A stretch of 64,000 bases of DNA, taken from assembly GCA_005801425.1 (NCBI GenBank), contig SYDY01000085.1:42284-106283 (forward strand), written 5' to 3'. How positions within the stretch are numbered: position 1 is the stretch's first letter; every line of letters starts with the position of its first letter. This document shows positions 17,907 to 29,300 of this stretch, one piece after another. The notes beneath the pieces were generated by a model that saw only the letters and a program-made list of their open reading frames with translations, did no database searches and was not told the origin of the DNA. Origin of the DNA: Bdellovibrionales bacterium. Lineage in GTDB: Bacteria; Myxococcota; XYA12-FULL-58-9; SYDY01. The position numbers and the translations under genes are program-made.

Positions 17907-19391
17907 ATGCAAGTTGACGTGAGAAGTTTGTTCGTTTGTTTATCTCTCGCCGTATGGGGTTATGCGTGTGGTAAAGGAACCGATGATCCCACCATCGACC
18001 CACGGGCTGCCACATGCAGTGACGGCATACAAAATGGCGACGAAACCAGCATGGACTGCGGAGGGGCATGCGGGGGACGCACAATCCCAGGGATCTTAAA
18101 CATCACCAACGACACCGATTTAGATTCGCTTGCGGATGTTTGCGGTGTCCAAGGCAGCCTATTTATTTTCGGAACCGATTTAACAACAGTAGAACTACCG
18201 CAATTGCTCACGGTGGGCGAAAGAATCAAAATAGAACAGAACGTCTCTATGAGTGCTATCGGTTTGCCTAAACTTGAAGTGGTTGGCAATGATATGGAGA
18301 TAAGCAACAACGCAGCCCTGCTGGAAATCGTTTTGCCTGCGTTGAACACGCAAAACTATGGGATAGCGATCAAAAACAACGCCGAATTAACACGCATCAC
18401 GTTCGCAGAACTTAGCACGATTGGCGCAAACATCGACATCGAAAGTAATCCTCACTTAACGACCCTCATGCTAGATGAACTTGGTGTGATAGGTGAGGGT
18501 TTAAAGATCAGTGATAATGCGGCATTAACCAGCGTCACGTTCCCCAAACTCAGCCTGGTGGGTGGGGATATGACCATCGAGAATAACGCTGCATTAATCA
18601 CCGTCACGCTCGATCAAGTCAGCATGGTCGGCGAGGATCTATCCATCAGTCAAAACAATCAATTAACCACCGTGACGTTATCCGAACTCAGCACGGTCGC
18701 TTCCTTATTCATCACCTATAACAAGATATTAACCACCGTGACGTTATCCGAACTGCGCACGGTCCCTTACTTATCCATCGAGGATAACGACCAATTACCC
18801 ACCCTCGATCTCCCCAAAATCAGCATGGGAGGCGCGATATATATCGAGAGTAACAAGGCATTAACCACGCTCACGCTCCCTGTACTCAGTGAGGTCATCA
18901 GCATGACCATCGAATACAACGACGAATTAACGACGCTCACGCTCCCTATGCTCCGCCAGGTCGGTGTGGGGGGACTGTCCATCTCTGGCACCGCATTAAC
19001 GACGCTCACGCTCGACAAACTCAGCCAGGTCGACGGGGGCCTATCCATCGGCTCTAACGACGAATTAACGGCGCTCACGCTCGACAAACTCAGCCAGCTG
19101 GGTGGAGACTTAGACATCAGAGAGAACGCCGCATTAACGACGATCGCGCTCCCAGCACTCACTGAGGTAGGTAGGAGTCTAGCCATCGTTTCCAACGGCG
19201 CATTAACCACGCTTACGTTAGAGTTACTCAGGAAAGTAGGCATTACCCTAGGCATTGTCTCGAACGCCGGATTGGACACGATCAGCCTCCCTGCACTCAC
19301 CGAGGTAGGCGATGGCATGTACATCCAAAATAACGCCAATGGATTAAGTTGCACGGGACCATACTTTGCAGCGAACACGTGCTCGCATTAA
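17907..19391 (+). CDS. Lipoprotein with tandem leucine-rich-type repeats
   Basis: A 494-residue protein. The ATG at 17907 gives a compact lipoprotein signal peptide with lipobox 'GYAC' (Cys near residue 21). Next comes '[19 protein letters not shown]', a Cys motif common in exported proteins of Myxococcota and marine bacteria. From about residue 70 to the end, roughly seventeen 22-24-residue repeats follow the pattern '[22 protein letters not shown]', like the repeats of receptor-L-domain or BspA-type LRR proteins. This predicts a long solenoid at the cell surface. DNA repeats of about 69 bp are visible. Ligand unknown. Confidence 0.85.
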   Translation: MQVDVRSLFVCLSLAVWGYACGKGTDDPTIDPRAATCSDGIQNGDETSMDCGGACGGRTIPGILNITNDTDLDSLADVCGVQGSLFIFGTDLTTVELPQLLTVGERIKIEQNVSMSAIGLPKLEVVGNDMEISNNAALLEIVLPALNTQNYGIAIKNNAELTRITFAELSTIGANIDIESNPHLTTLMLDELGVIGEGLKISDNAALTSVTFPKLSLVGGDMTIENNAALITVTLDQVSMVGEDLSISQNNQLTTVTLSELSTVASLFITYNKILTTVTLSELRTVPYLSIEDNDQLPTLDLPKISMGGAIYIESNKALTTLTLPVLSEVISMTIEYNDELTTLTLPMLRQVGVGGLSISGTALTTLTLDKLSQVDGGLSIGSNDELTALTLDKLSQLGGDLDIRENAALTTIALPALTEVGRSLAIVSNGALTTLTLELLRKVGITLGIVSNAGLDTISLPALTEVGDGMYIQNNANGLSCTGPYFAANTCSH

Positions 19392-19402
19392 TTAATAAGA
19401 GC

Positions 19403-20116
19403 CTAACTGCCTGCAGCCATGCATTCGCTGAGAAATCGCCGTATTTCAGAAAACATATCAGGATGGGTGTTCAATAGATGTTGGGCAAGTTCTAGTGTGA
19501 TTTGTTTGCGAAGATCGTGGAATACCTTGATGTTGTTGCTGCGTACCGCGGAGTGCAGCACATCGCGTAGGATTTTGTCACGATGTTCGGGCGGTGCCGC
19601 AATCAGCAGGGCACGTACACAGGTATGGCTTCCGGCTTGAATACCGACAACGGCCAGGTGCCGTATATCCACCTGGTGAAGGTTGCCATTGGCGTGCATT
19701 TTGAGCCACAAATGCTCAAACACACGTGGCGTATCCCCCCGCATGGCGTCTCTCAGGTCATCGGCAGAGGCACCATAGAGAGACCGACCCAGCAATACAT
19801 CAATGGCGGGGCTGTCATCATGTTGCGAGGCTGCCTCAATGACCCGCAAAAACTGCGTGCGGGTCCCATGGTTTTTTTTGAGATGGCCTAAGGCATCGTC
19901 GGTGTTGCCCTTTTCAGCCATGAGCATCGCCACACGTGTCGCATTTTCTCCCTTGGGAGCTGTAGGCCAAAGATAGTCCGCAGTGGCCATCGCAACGCCT
20001 GTGCCTCGTTTGGTGAATGTATCCTGAAGGAAATGGCTTTTCGTGTCGTCATCAGCCTTTTTGGCCTGATCGCGTAAAACGGCAAAAGTCTTTGTTAGCT
20101 CAATACGACGTGGCAT
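19403..20116 (-). CDS. Unrecognised helical-repeat protein
   Basis: A 237-residue soluble protein with no signal peptide. The spacing of short helices ('AIDVLLGRSLYG', 'VFEHLWLKMHANG', 'CVRALLIAAP', 'NIKVFHDLRKQI') is suggestive of ankyrin-like repeats, but canonical ankyrin consensus is not clear. It is convergent with the LRR-like gene (11 bp between stops). GGTTACACT lies eight bases upstream of the ATG, with no Shine-Dalgarno. Function unknown. Confidence 0.65.
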   Translation of the reverse strand: MPRRIELTKTFAVLRDQAKKADDDTKSHFLQDTFTKRGTGVAMATADYLWPTAPKGENATRVAMLMAEKGNTDDALGHLKKNHGTRTQFLRVIEAASQHDDSPAIDVLLGRSLYGASADDLRDAMRGDTPRVFEHLWLKMHANGNLHQVDIRHLAVVGIQAGSHTCVRALLIAAPPEHRDKILRDVLHSAVRSNNIKVFHDLRKQITLELAQHLLNTHPDMFSEIRRFLSECMAAGS

Positions 20117-20124
20117 CTTCTGTT

Positions 20125-20130
20125 AGTGTA
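20125..20130 (-). promoter_or_regulatory. -10-like TACACT, 8 nt before ATG
   Basis: Reading leftward, GGTTACACT precedes the ATG at 20116 by eight bases, the same arrangement as at 4620 and 6156. Confidence 0.5.
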
Positions 20131-20228
20131 ACCTTATAAATAAGATTACGCTGTTGTATCTTATGCCTGTAAAAAAGAGTGCTTTTGCCACCTTGTGGGA
20201 GCGGTGGGGAGTGTGTCATGTGGGTTTT

Positions 20229-20753
20229 ATGTCCAACGGCGACGATAGACCCAAGAAAACCTGGCGTGAAATCGATGCGGCCCGCAGTGGCGGGAGCTCC
20301 CGTGGCTCACGCAGTGACGAAAAGCGGGGCGGACGCCCACTCGAGCAATCGCGGGAGTATCGTTCCTATAAAAGCAAGCTGGACAAGCTGTTTACGGGAT
20401 CGGCCGACGTGCTTAACGAAAAACGCCTTGAATCGGATTTCGGCGCCAAAGCCCGTGATGCAAAATCCATGGAAAAATCGGTACTTACGGCCGTAGGTGA
20501 AGAAGCCATCCGTACAAGTTTTGCGGAGTACGAAACAGCCCATGGATTTCCGACAGGCGAAGCCATGCTGATGAAGCTTCTCGATGTCACCGACGAAGAA
20601 ATCCTAGGCAAAGTTCTGTCCGCCATTTGGGCAAAATTTGAAGACAAATCCATGCAAACGTCGGTGGCGCTTCGAACACGTTTGTCTACTGTCAAAATGC
20701 TGGTGGACGACCCCGATGTGCAAGATGCGGTGGATGCGTTGTTGAAACAGTAA
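20229..20753 (+). CDS. Charged helical protein of unknown function
   Basis: A 174-residue protein starting MSNGDDRPKKTW. The first 60 residues are Arg/Ser/Gly-rich and disordered, and the remainder is helical ('SREYRSYKSKLDKLF' onward). I recall similar short proteins with this N-terminus in myxobacteria, but no function is known to me. The start is uncertain: the frame is open to a TTG at 20154 and has another ATG at 20163, but the extra N-terminal segment looks unlike the rest. The 112-bp interval upstream is shared with a divergent gene. Confidence 0.65.
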   Translation: MSNGDDRPKKTWREIDAARSGGSSRGSRSDEKRGGRPLEQSREYRSYKSKLDKLFTGSADVLNEKRLESDFGAKARDAKSMEKSVLTAVGEEAIRTSFAEYETAHGFPTGEAMLMKLLDVTDEEILGKVLSAIWAKFEDKSMQTSVALRTRLSTVKMLVDDPDVQDAVDALLKQ

Positions 20754-20823
20754 AAAAAAACGCCTGAATTTTTCGTTTTCCCCGTGTAATCTTCTGCATG
20801 GCATAATACCACCACTTTCTGGC

Positions 20824-21891
20824 ATGGATCTGCTCAAGGCGGCCTCTACAGGAACCCTTGATGGGACGCGAAGCTTTAACCCGAATGAATCGGTGACTGT
20901 TACCTACCCAGGCAAAGCCGATCAAACGGGACAGATGACGCCATTGTGTTATGCGCTCAATGGAAAACAGCTTCCGACCGTTGCGTTGCTTTTGCAGCGC
21001 GGTGCATCTCCAGCACAGCCTTGGGTTTTGAATAAACCGGGTATGCCCGCGCAGAGCAAGCCGCCTCCATTTGATAAAGCGCCGGTGCGCGAACTTGTGG
21101 GAGCGATGATTGCGGCACCTGGGCCACGTCCGAGTGTCGATATTTTATTTGACCTCATTCAGAGTTTCAGCGTTGCGCAACGCAGAGAGCTTTTGGCGTC
21201 GCCCGAAATGCATCGCGAACTTTTTAGGGACGCTGTGGCTGCCGACAAACTATTTCTGACGATGGCGTTGATGACGGGATCGTATCAGTGGACAACACGT
21301 CCCGTTGAGCTCAAAGATTTTTGGGAAGGCAAGCGTGCCCATCCACCCGCTCCGGAAGATGGCGGGATCTGTTGCTATGAAGCGGTGTTGCTCGCAGCCT
21401 ACCATGCGGGTTTAACAACACGAGATCGAATCAATGAAATACTTCCGATGAGTAAGCCTGTTGCAATGCCTGCAAGTGTAAAAACACGCGAAGATCATGC
21501 GCGTTTTAGGCTGCAGATGACCAAGCAATTGATTTGGGATCCCATTGGATGCCGTCATTTGGATGCGTTGCCGGATGCGTCATCCCAGGATGTACGGTTG
21601 TTGTGTGCGGTTTCGCGACCCCATGGGGCTAAGAAATTCGATCCCAACGATGCCATGCCTGTGCATCTGTTTTTGTGCCGTGGTGAGCATGTGCTTGAGA
21701 TCAATGGCGAGCGTTCAATGACGGGGATTCCCCTGCGCCATACAACATTGGCTCAGGTCCAAAACGAATTGAGTCAACCGAAGTTTTCGGCGACCGGTGA
21801 CGGCGCAGTCACACTTCCTGTCTATTTGGCGAGTATGGAAGCGTTGCTTGATAATTTGTGCGCGAAGAAGTTCGAGGCAATCCTGGGATGA
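20824..21891 (+). CDS. Ankyrin-like N-terminus plus possible Cys/His hydrolase domain
   Basis: A 355-residue soluble protein. Residues 35-65 ('TPLCYALNGKQLPTVALLLQRGAS') match one ankyrin repeat. In the middle, 'GGICCYEAVLLAAYHAGL' (about 178-195) places a Cys at the start of an Ala-rich helix. Further on, 'VHLFLCRGEHVLEING' (about 280-295) gives a His in a strand-like context. This order is reminiscent of papain/NlpC-type cysteine hydrolases, but no family is recognised and the call is tentative. It lacks a signal peptide. The preceding gene is on the same strand 70 bp upstream. Confidence 0.6.
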   Translation: MDLLKAASTGTLDGTRSFNPNESVTVTYPGKADQTGQMTPLCYALNGKQLPTVALLLQRGASPAQPWVLNKPGMPAQSKPPPFDKAPVRELVGAMIAAPGPRPSVDILFDLIQSFSVAQRRELLASPEMHRELFRDAVAADKLFLTMALMTGSYQWTTRPVELKDFWEGKRAHPPAPEDGGICCYEAVLLAAYHAGLTTRDRINEILPMSKPVAMPASVKTREDHARFRLQMTKQLIWDPIGCRHLDALPDASSQDVRLLCAVSRPHGAKKFDPNDAMPVHLFLCRGEHVLEINGERSMTGIPLRHTTLAQVQNELSQPKFSATGDGAVTLPVYLASMEALLDNLCAKKFEAILG

Positions 21892-21974
21892 GCGGTTTGA
21901 TTATTAACCTCTCCCGCTTGCGCTGTCTCTTGGTCATATCTGAAAACATACAGCCCAATCCTCTCAATATGTCA

Positions 21975-22092
21975 TCCCCGCCTTCCTAAGAAACTTGAAT
22001 TAGGCAGGTGTTCTCTTGTAGGGGCGGTTCGTGAACCGCCCGATAAGACTTTGATTCAAAGGCTGCACGGGCGCTTCACGAAGTGCCCCTAC
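21975..22092. repeat. 75-bp palindrome doublet, copy B, with 43-bp flank
   Basis: The doublet itself is 22018-22092. The 43 bp before it (from CCCCGCCTTCC) are also shared, in inverted orientation, with the copy at 51323-51441, so these two are copies of a longer ~118-bp unit. It occupies much of the 226-bp interval 21892-22117, which otherwise holds only a partial copy of a 'CCTCTCCCGCT' repeat near 21910. Confidence 0.85.
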
Positions 22093-22117
22093 CTCTGAAA
22101 ATAAATGGTCCGCCAAA

Positions 22118-22885
22118 TCAATTGTCTTGCTGCTCACTCCCATCACGATGTTGCACCCGAGTGAAATATTGCGAGAGTTTGAGTGCTCGACCCACACCTG
22201 CGGGACCAGCGTGCTTGTCGCGCACGACTTTTCCAGCGCCTAGAATGTGTTCGGTGCTGAGAGCAGTGTAAACACCTTCAAGAAGTGTTTCGTCGCCAAG
22301 CAACCCTGATACTGTGATTGCAGCCGATGTTGTGTTGACGGTCTTTGCGGCGAGGCTGAAGCAAGGTGTGGTAATGCACACGATGTGATTGTCGCTGACA
22401 TCATAGACTTTTCCTGTATAAGGCGTCTCTGACGCTGCTTGCCACGCTTCATAGGCTACAAGTTCTCCAAAGCGACCGAAATGCGGATATTGTTTGCTGC
22501 CGAGTACGCCGCGATACACAATTTGTCGCGTATCGTTTTGAATATTTGCCAGTTCTTCCTCGCTTAAATCTAAGCCGCTGGTTTCAATCGTTGCGACATA
22601 GCATTCGTTGCGCTCACGCCCGTCGAGACAGCGTGTTTTCTTTTTATTGAGAGCATGCACCCAATAGCCACCACACACAGGGAACAGGCACCGACGTGTG
22701 TCTAGGCGGACTGCGTAGTACAGCGGCTTTGCTGCTGTGAGTTCGTCACTGGCGGTGTTTTCATCAGCATTCCCGTTGATTGCTTCACTTTCGGTATTCT
22801 CTGTACCGCATGCGGACATGCAAAGGCCTGAAACAAGAACGAGAAGATAACGCATACCCATGATTTCCCATCTTTGATGTTGCAT
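22118..22885 (-). CDS. Lipoprotein, possibly DUF6748-like
   Basis: A 255-residue lipoprotein with lipobox 'MSAC' (Cys near residue 26) and an AGGAGA ribosome-binding site before the ATG at 22885. An alternative ATG lies eight codons in. After an acidic linker, the domain contains 'DTRRCLFPVCGGYWVHALN' and 'ERNECYVATIE', a Cys-pair pattern I associate with the DUF6748 family of myxobacterial lipoproteins. That is from memory and only moderately sure. Function unknown. Confidence 0.75.
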   Translation of the reverse strand: MQHQRWEIMGMRYLLVLVSGLCMSACGTENTESEAINGNADENTASDELTAAKPLYYAVRLDTRRCLFPVCGGYWVHALNKKKTRCLDGRERNECYVATIETSGLDLSEEELANIQNDTRQIVYRGVLGSKQYPHFGRFGELVAYEAWQAASETPYTGKVYDVSDNHIVCITTPCFSLAAKTVNTTSAAITVSGLLGDETLLEGVYTALSTEHILGAGKVVRDKHAGPAGVGRALKLSQYFTRVQHRDGSEQQDN

Positions 22886-22977
22886 GACAGATCTCCTGGC
22901 TTAAAGAGATGCTTTGCGCAGACGACCCTGCGAGTCAATGTGTTTTCTTCGCGCGCATTGACAGATAATCTGTTAAA

Positions 22978-23223
22978 TTATTCTAAAACTTGACGTCCTT
23001 TTTCGACGGCAGTCTCCGCGGCGCTTTCGGCACGTTCTACCACTTCTTCAGGGGAGTGATCGGTAAAAACCAAATAACCAATGTAGCTTGCGAATGCGAG
23101 ACCAACCCATAAAGCCAGGCTCAGCAAGCGTTTTCCGATGGCAACCAAAAAAATAAGCCCAACGACAAACACGCCGAGTGCATGTACTGGACTCGCTTTA
23201 AAAAACTCTAAAATCGATTCCAT
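22978..23223 (-). CDS. Small two-helix membrane protein
   Basis: An 81-residue protein with a GGAGG ribosome-binding site. Two adjacent hydrophobic helices (about residues 13-32 and 35-52) are followed by an acidic amphipathic tail (EEVVERAESAAETAVEKG). No family is recognised. The lipoprotein gene lies 92 bp downstream on the same strand. Confidence 0.7.
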   Translation of the reverse strand: MESILEFFKASPVHALGVFVVGLIFLVAIGKRLLSLALWVGLAFASYIGYLVFTDHSPEEVVERAESAAETAVEKGRQVLE

Positions 23224-23311
23224 GGTGTCCTCCAGGGCAACTCAACCATTGTAAACGATATCGGACGTATGTGTTTTTTTTTCTGCGCTTCGTGAAGAGT
23301 CAAGCTCCGCT

Positions 23312-23317
23312 TACACT
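23312..23317 (+). promoter_or_regulatory. -10-like TACACT upstream of the giant surface protein
   Basis: TTACACTAT lies about 30 bp before the ATG at 23348. It is the same hexamer used in front of several other genes here, but with a normal leader length. Confidence 0.4.
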
Positions 23318-23347
23318 ATAGATGCGTGGACATCCGCGCGATGCGCA

Positions 23348-26300
23348 ATGGTATTTAGCCGTTTCATAGGCGCGCCTTGGCGCGTTCTTATTGCTTTTAG
23401 CATGGCCTTGCTCATGCCTTGGGCAGCGGTGGCCGATGTGAAAGGCCAAGCGCCAAATTTTGTTAAAAGTTGGACATTGCGTGGGGGCTACTCGAGTACC
23501 GGCCGTGCACTTATGTATCCAGGCGTACAAAGCAGCGAAGTGAGCACGGTCCTTGTGAGTGCATCGGATGCACCCATTGCCAATATTCCGCTTGATGCCA
23601 CCATTGAGGCGGCGTACTTATTTTGGTCGGGATCTTCCCCACGCGATGCAGGAACGCGGTCGGGTGCACCACGCGCATGGCAAGATCAAACCGCAACATT
23701 CACGCTCCCCAACGGAAGTGTACAGCAGGTAGATGCGCTTGCTGTTGATCCCTCGGGTTTTAACACATGTTTTCTTAATACGGCGTTGGAAGGCCAAGGC
23801 GGCTTTGGCGGTTTTTACTATTGCCGTGCGGATGTCACATCACTTCTGGCAGGCCTTGGTACGGGAGGTACAGGATCCAACGGAACCTATATGCTTGGCG
23901 ATGTGGATGCCGATGCGGGCACGTTGACGCAAAGTGATCCGCAGTTTCCCTATGCACAGGCCAAGTATGCCGTATGGTCGTTGTTGATTGTGTGGAAATC
24001 ACGCAGTGCCACATCGGGGCACAATATTTCTTTGTACGATTCATTTTTGCAGTTGGATGAAAACGCAGGATTTAGCGGAAGCGATGAACTTGGGGTCACC
24101 TCCTATGGCTTAAGTGGATTTAAAGTCGATGACACACGGGTGAGTGAGCTGACGGTATTTGCCATGGAAGGCGATCAGCAACTTGGTGTTCCTCCGCAAA
24201 ATTTGATCACAGGCCTTGGGCGATGTGACACGTGCTTGGACTTTGTGGGCGTGACACCGCCAGGTGGATCTTATCAGGTGCTGTCGAACGGCGATCGCGA
24301 TCCGGGGAATGCCTTTACCGGACGTTACCGCGGCGGCCCAAGCATCGATATCAACACCTACAGCCTTAATTCCATTCTTCCCATAGGTGCAGAAAGCGTT
24401 ACGGTGCGCGTGGGAAGTGGGGATGGTAACAGCGGTGGCGGGGGCGAAAGTTTTTTCTTGGGATGGTCTTTGATTTCGACCGATCGCAAATTTCCGTTGA
24501 TTGCGGAGGGCGATGCAACCATCGTTGCAAGTTATTCCACAGCAGTGCCAGGGCAATCGCTTCGTTACACCATCGAATTCACCAACAGCGGATCGGCGCC
24601 GCTTACGGGTGCGGTTCTCACTGCGGCCATGCCTGAACATACCACGTACGTGAGTGGCTCTACCACGGTGGATGGTCTGGGCATTGCCGATGCGGGCGGC
24701 ATCCCGTTGGTGCGTGGGATCAATATTGGAACAGTGCCGGCTCAAGGCGCAGGGCGCAATCGACGTGTTGTTATTTTTGAAGTGCAGGTTGCGGGCGATG
24801 CGTGCGTGGTTGATCATTTGGAAGCAAGTGCGTTGCTGCGCAGCAATGAATTGGATCCGATCACCATTGGACCTGTCAGTACAACATTGGGTGGTGTTGT
24901 TTTTTCGCGTGTTGAAAAAAGTGTGGCATTGAATGGTTCAAGTCGATTCGAGCCGGGCGCATCGGTGCGTTATACCATCGAAATAGAAGGCGATGGTGCA
25001 CGGGATGTGCGTGGTATTGCCATCGAAGATGTTATTCCCAGTGAATTGCAGACCACGCTGATTGTTGTCAGTGGTTCGAGTTCATTCCCCGCCATACCCC
25101 CCGACGGCCATATCAATCTCACGAACCTCACAGTGCCTCTCGCGACACCGCTCACAGTGAATGTGTTTGCAACCATTCGCAGTGAAGCAAATCTTGCGAC
25201 GTTGTTCGGAAGTGTGGATGCGATCCATGGCCACGTGGTGCACAACTTGGCGCAAGCAAGTGGCAATTGCATCGCGCCGGTTGCAACCAACGACGCGACA
25301 TTTGCACTGACGTATCAGGCCGATATGGTTGTGACAAAAAGCGTGACAGACGACAATGGTGGATTGATTGAACGTGGCGATGGGATCACTTACAAAGTGC
25401 TTGTTCGCAATCAAGGCAATCGCAATGCAACCGTGCGTTTGATCGATCCGTTGAGTTCCGCGTCAATCAGCTACATTGCCAATTCAGCCACCGTGGCAGG
25501 GACAAATCTGGATTCATCGGCTTATCCCTTTGGAAGTTACGATCTCGGAAATATCATTGCAGGGGATGCGGGGCGCGAATCGGTATTTCGTGTGGCTGTC
25601 GCAGGCAATACCGCCGATGGAACCGTGATCACCAATACAGCAACCGCACTGATACAGGATGGATCGGGTCGAACGGTTCAAGCCAGCGCAACACCTTTGA
25701 CGGTGATCGCCAAACCCAATCTAAGTACTTCATCGCTAAGTGTTCAGAAAACATCAGGAAGCTCTGGGGCAAACTATCGCCCTGGCGATGTTGTCACTTA
25801 TACGTTTACGATTAACAACACGGGAAATGTTCCAGCTTCAGGTGTGCGTATTCTGACGGGTGTTGTGTCACCGTTCCTTGTGATCACAGATGGAACAACG
25901 CAAGCGCCCGACGGAAGTGTGAACTTGCTCTTGGGTGATCTCGGTGCGGGGGCTTCTGTGACACGTACGATCGTTGCACGCATTGTTTCGCCGATGAACA
26001 ACGGAACGTTGATCTCTTTAACCGCAGCCGCCACAGAAACCACACGCAATTATGATGCGACATTGCCCACGGCATCATTTACGGTAACAAGCAGTGCAAC
26101 GGTTGTATCATCGCTTGTTGCTACGCCGAGTCATACACCACCGCTTCCAGGCGACCTCATCGATATCACACTGACCATGCGTAATACCGGCGATATGGCC
26201 ATCAACAATGTGAATGCACGTATTGATGATCAACTTTTGAATGGAACCCTTGCGGGAAATGCATATTTAAAAAATTGGACTGTGCTGCAAGGCAGTGGAA

Positions 26301-29300
26301 CGGTTGAAAACAACGGTGTGAGTTTCGTGATTGGAACGTTGTCGCCTTCTTTAAGTGATACAGTGCTTCGCGTTCGCGTGCAGGTTGCCGCGGTGGTCCC
26401 ACGCAACCAGCAAATAGGCATGATTGGTCAGATCACAGGTACAGGATTTACGACAACGAATGTGGGACCTGTGCAATACACCGTCAGTTCGCAAGGCAAT
26501 GTGGTGGTGATTAAAACAGTGAGCAATGTCTCGCGCAGCGGGAGTTCATTTTTGCCCGGTGATCGCATTCGCTACACCATGACCATTCACGCAAGTGGTA
26601 ATTCACCTGTTCGCGATATTGTGGTAAATGACCCCTTGCATAGCGATTTGCGCGATGCAAACTATGACGATGGATCAGCGGTTGTTGGCAATGCGCTTCA
26701 ATGGACGTCATCGCGAAAACCCGCACTGGCCATGCTTTCTCCGGGAGATCCCGATATTTCTTTATTCTTTGAAGCAACGATCAAAGACGACGCAAGTGGT
26801 GCTTCTGCATTGGTAAATACCGTGACGGTATCAAGCACGTCAGGTGATTTGGTTGCCCCGGTATCTGCGAATGCGTCATTGCTCGTGCAGCGAGTTGCGT
26901 CGCCCGTGCTTGAATTGACGCGTCAAGGTGGGCAAGAACGAAGACCCGGCGATGCGGTGGGTTTCACATTGCGTGTGACAAATCCCGGATTTGGTGATGC
27001 GCAAAATGCGGTGGTGTCGATCACATTGCCTCGTGAATTGTCGAATGAAGTACCCAGCGTCTTGGGGGGCGCCGTTTTATCCCAGGTTCTTGTGGGGGGG
27101 GCCCAATTGTACCGTTTGACATGGTCGGGTGGACAATTTGCGGTGCTTGCCAAAGATGAAGTGATCAATTTGGCCTTTACCGCACAGGTGGCCTACCGTA
27201 TCCCCGATGGAACCAGTCTTTCCTTGGTTGCAGGTTTAAATGCCGATGGTCTTTCAAGCGAAGTGGCATCCAATGGGGCAACGCTTGTGATCCGTGCGAG
27301 TGCACGTCTTGTGATCAATAAAGTCGTAAGCAATTTAACAAGCCCAGGTGCGGGACTTCGCCCCGGTGATCGCGTGCGCTACGACATCACGGTGACCAAT
27401 CAAGGCGATGGGGTGGCGAGTGGTTTGAGCATTCAGGATCCCGTGGACAGTCGTGTTCTTATTGTGGAACGTGTTTTTAATCGGACCGACCCCATGCCGC
27501 CGGTGCCCGATGTCGATCAAATTTCGCTTGTGGAATGGGAGTGGTCTGATCCTGTGACAGGCATTGAAACGTTGCTTCCTCCCGCAACACGGGGTGGAAG
27601 TTTTGCCAGTGTTTCCGTGGCATTTGAAGCACGCATTGTCTCGCCTTTGCCAAGTGGCACGTCGATTCAGAATCGTGCTTATGTGGCAACGGGCGCTTCG
27701 GAAACAACCTTTTCAAATGTCATTATCGAAGGTGTGACAAGCGAAGTGGCCTTAACCACATCGAGCAAATTGGTAACTGTGGATGGGCAGCCCGCCATTG
27801 CGGTCGACGTGGGTACAACGCTTGTCTATGCGATCACCGTGCGCAATGCCTCGATAGCAACAGCAACCGCCACCGATGTGGTGGTCACCGATGCATTGAG
27901 TGCAGCCCTTGAGCCTGTGTTGCCTCTTGGTTCTAAAATCCAATTAACGGGTGGTCCTGTTGTTTTTCCAGAAAACAACGCATCAACCATTGGATACACC
28001 GCCACATGGTCGTTTAACGATTTCCCTGAATTGAAATCGTTGTTGCCGGGGGCTTCTGCCACGTTCTTTTTGCCGGTGAAATTGAAAGGACCCATTGATG
28101 ATCAAACCCGCGTCAATAACCAAGCGTTGATCACGGCCGTGCAAGCACCATCGGGTGCAGTCACCGATGGAGATCTCACGAATAATACGCCTGGCGATAA
28201 GACATCGATCATTGCGCGATCTCAGCCCAATCTTCGTTTGTTTTCATTGTCTGTTGTTGACCCCACAAACGGATCACGTGTTGCACAAGCCATCCCCGGG
28301 CAGCGACTTCGGATCTTGTTTCAAGTCGAAAATACAGGAACGGAACGGATACGTTCGGTACAAGTGGTTCTCGCGGGCTTAAGTGATGCACTTGAGAATA
28401 TCACGACAACCACAGGAACGTTTAATTCGTCGTCGCGTACGTTGCAATGGTTGTTTGATTCGATAAGTCCACGCGATGGCGTGAAAACGTTTTCTGCCGA
28501 TGTCCAAGTGAAGGCCGTGGTCAATGCGGGCGACGTGTCGATGCAAGCCATCATGCAAGCCGCCAACATCGCAGAGACCCTTAGTGATGATCCCATTTTG
28601 TTTGGTGTATCGGATCCAACACACTTTACGATTGTGAGCCAAGCCAAGTTTGCATCGATCCCACTCACGATTGTTAACAATCCTGCACAAGTGGCACCTT
28701 TAGAAAACCTGACGTACCAGATCCCCCTGCTGAACAGTGGTACAGCCGAGGCACAAAATACAGTGGTGACCCTCACCAACTGGCCAGACACACTTGAATT
28801 TGTTTCCGCAGGACGTGGTGGTGTTTATGATGCGAACGGCAAACGTGTGCAATGGATCCTCGGAACTGTTGCAGCCCGTGCGCCTCCCGATGTTCTTGAA
28901 GTGAACGCACGGGTCAAACGTGTGGTTTCCAATGGAACGATCATTGCACTGCAAGGGCACATTACGGCCGATGGTGTGACGGAAGATCTCACCGACAGCC
29001 CCACCGAAGGGGTTGATTTCCCAACCCGTGTGACGGTGACGGCGCATCCCGATATTTCAGGTGCACGGCTTGAAGTGGCAGATCTCGACAGTCCCGTCCC
29101 CGGTTTGGTGCGCCCAGGACATCATCTTCAATACACCTTGCGCATCGCCAATCATGGGTCGGGATCGGCCACGGGCGTTGTGGTGACCTTTCCAGTGCCT
29201 TCTGGATTGGTCGTTGACGCCAATACATTGCCCGCAGGGATGATCGTGAATGGTTCCAATCTCGTTTATACATTGGGGATCTTGGAGCCTCCCAATGAGT

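Noticed and set aside
17824-18084. Longer N-terminus for the cyclophilin
   Set aside because: The open frame extends upstream, but the extension is not cyclophilin-like, overlaps the divergent lipoprotein gene, and an AAGGAG site marks 17823 as the start.
17907-19391. CRISPR-like periodicity (~69-bp repeats)
   Set aside because: The repeats are codon-phased, diverged and translate into leucine-rich repeats, so they are coding repeats and not a CRISPR array.
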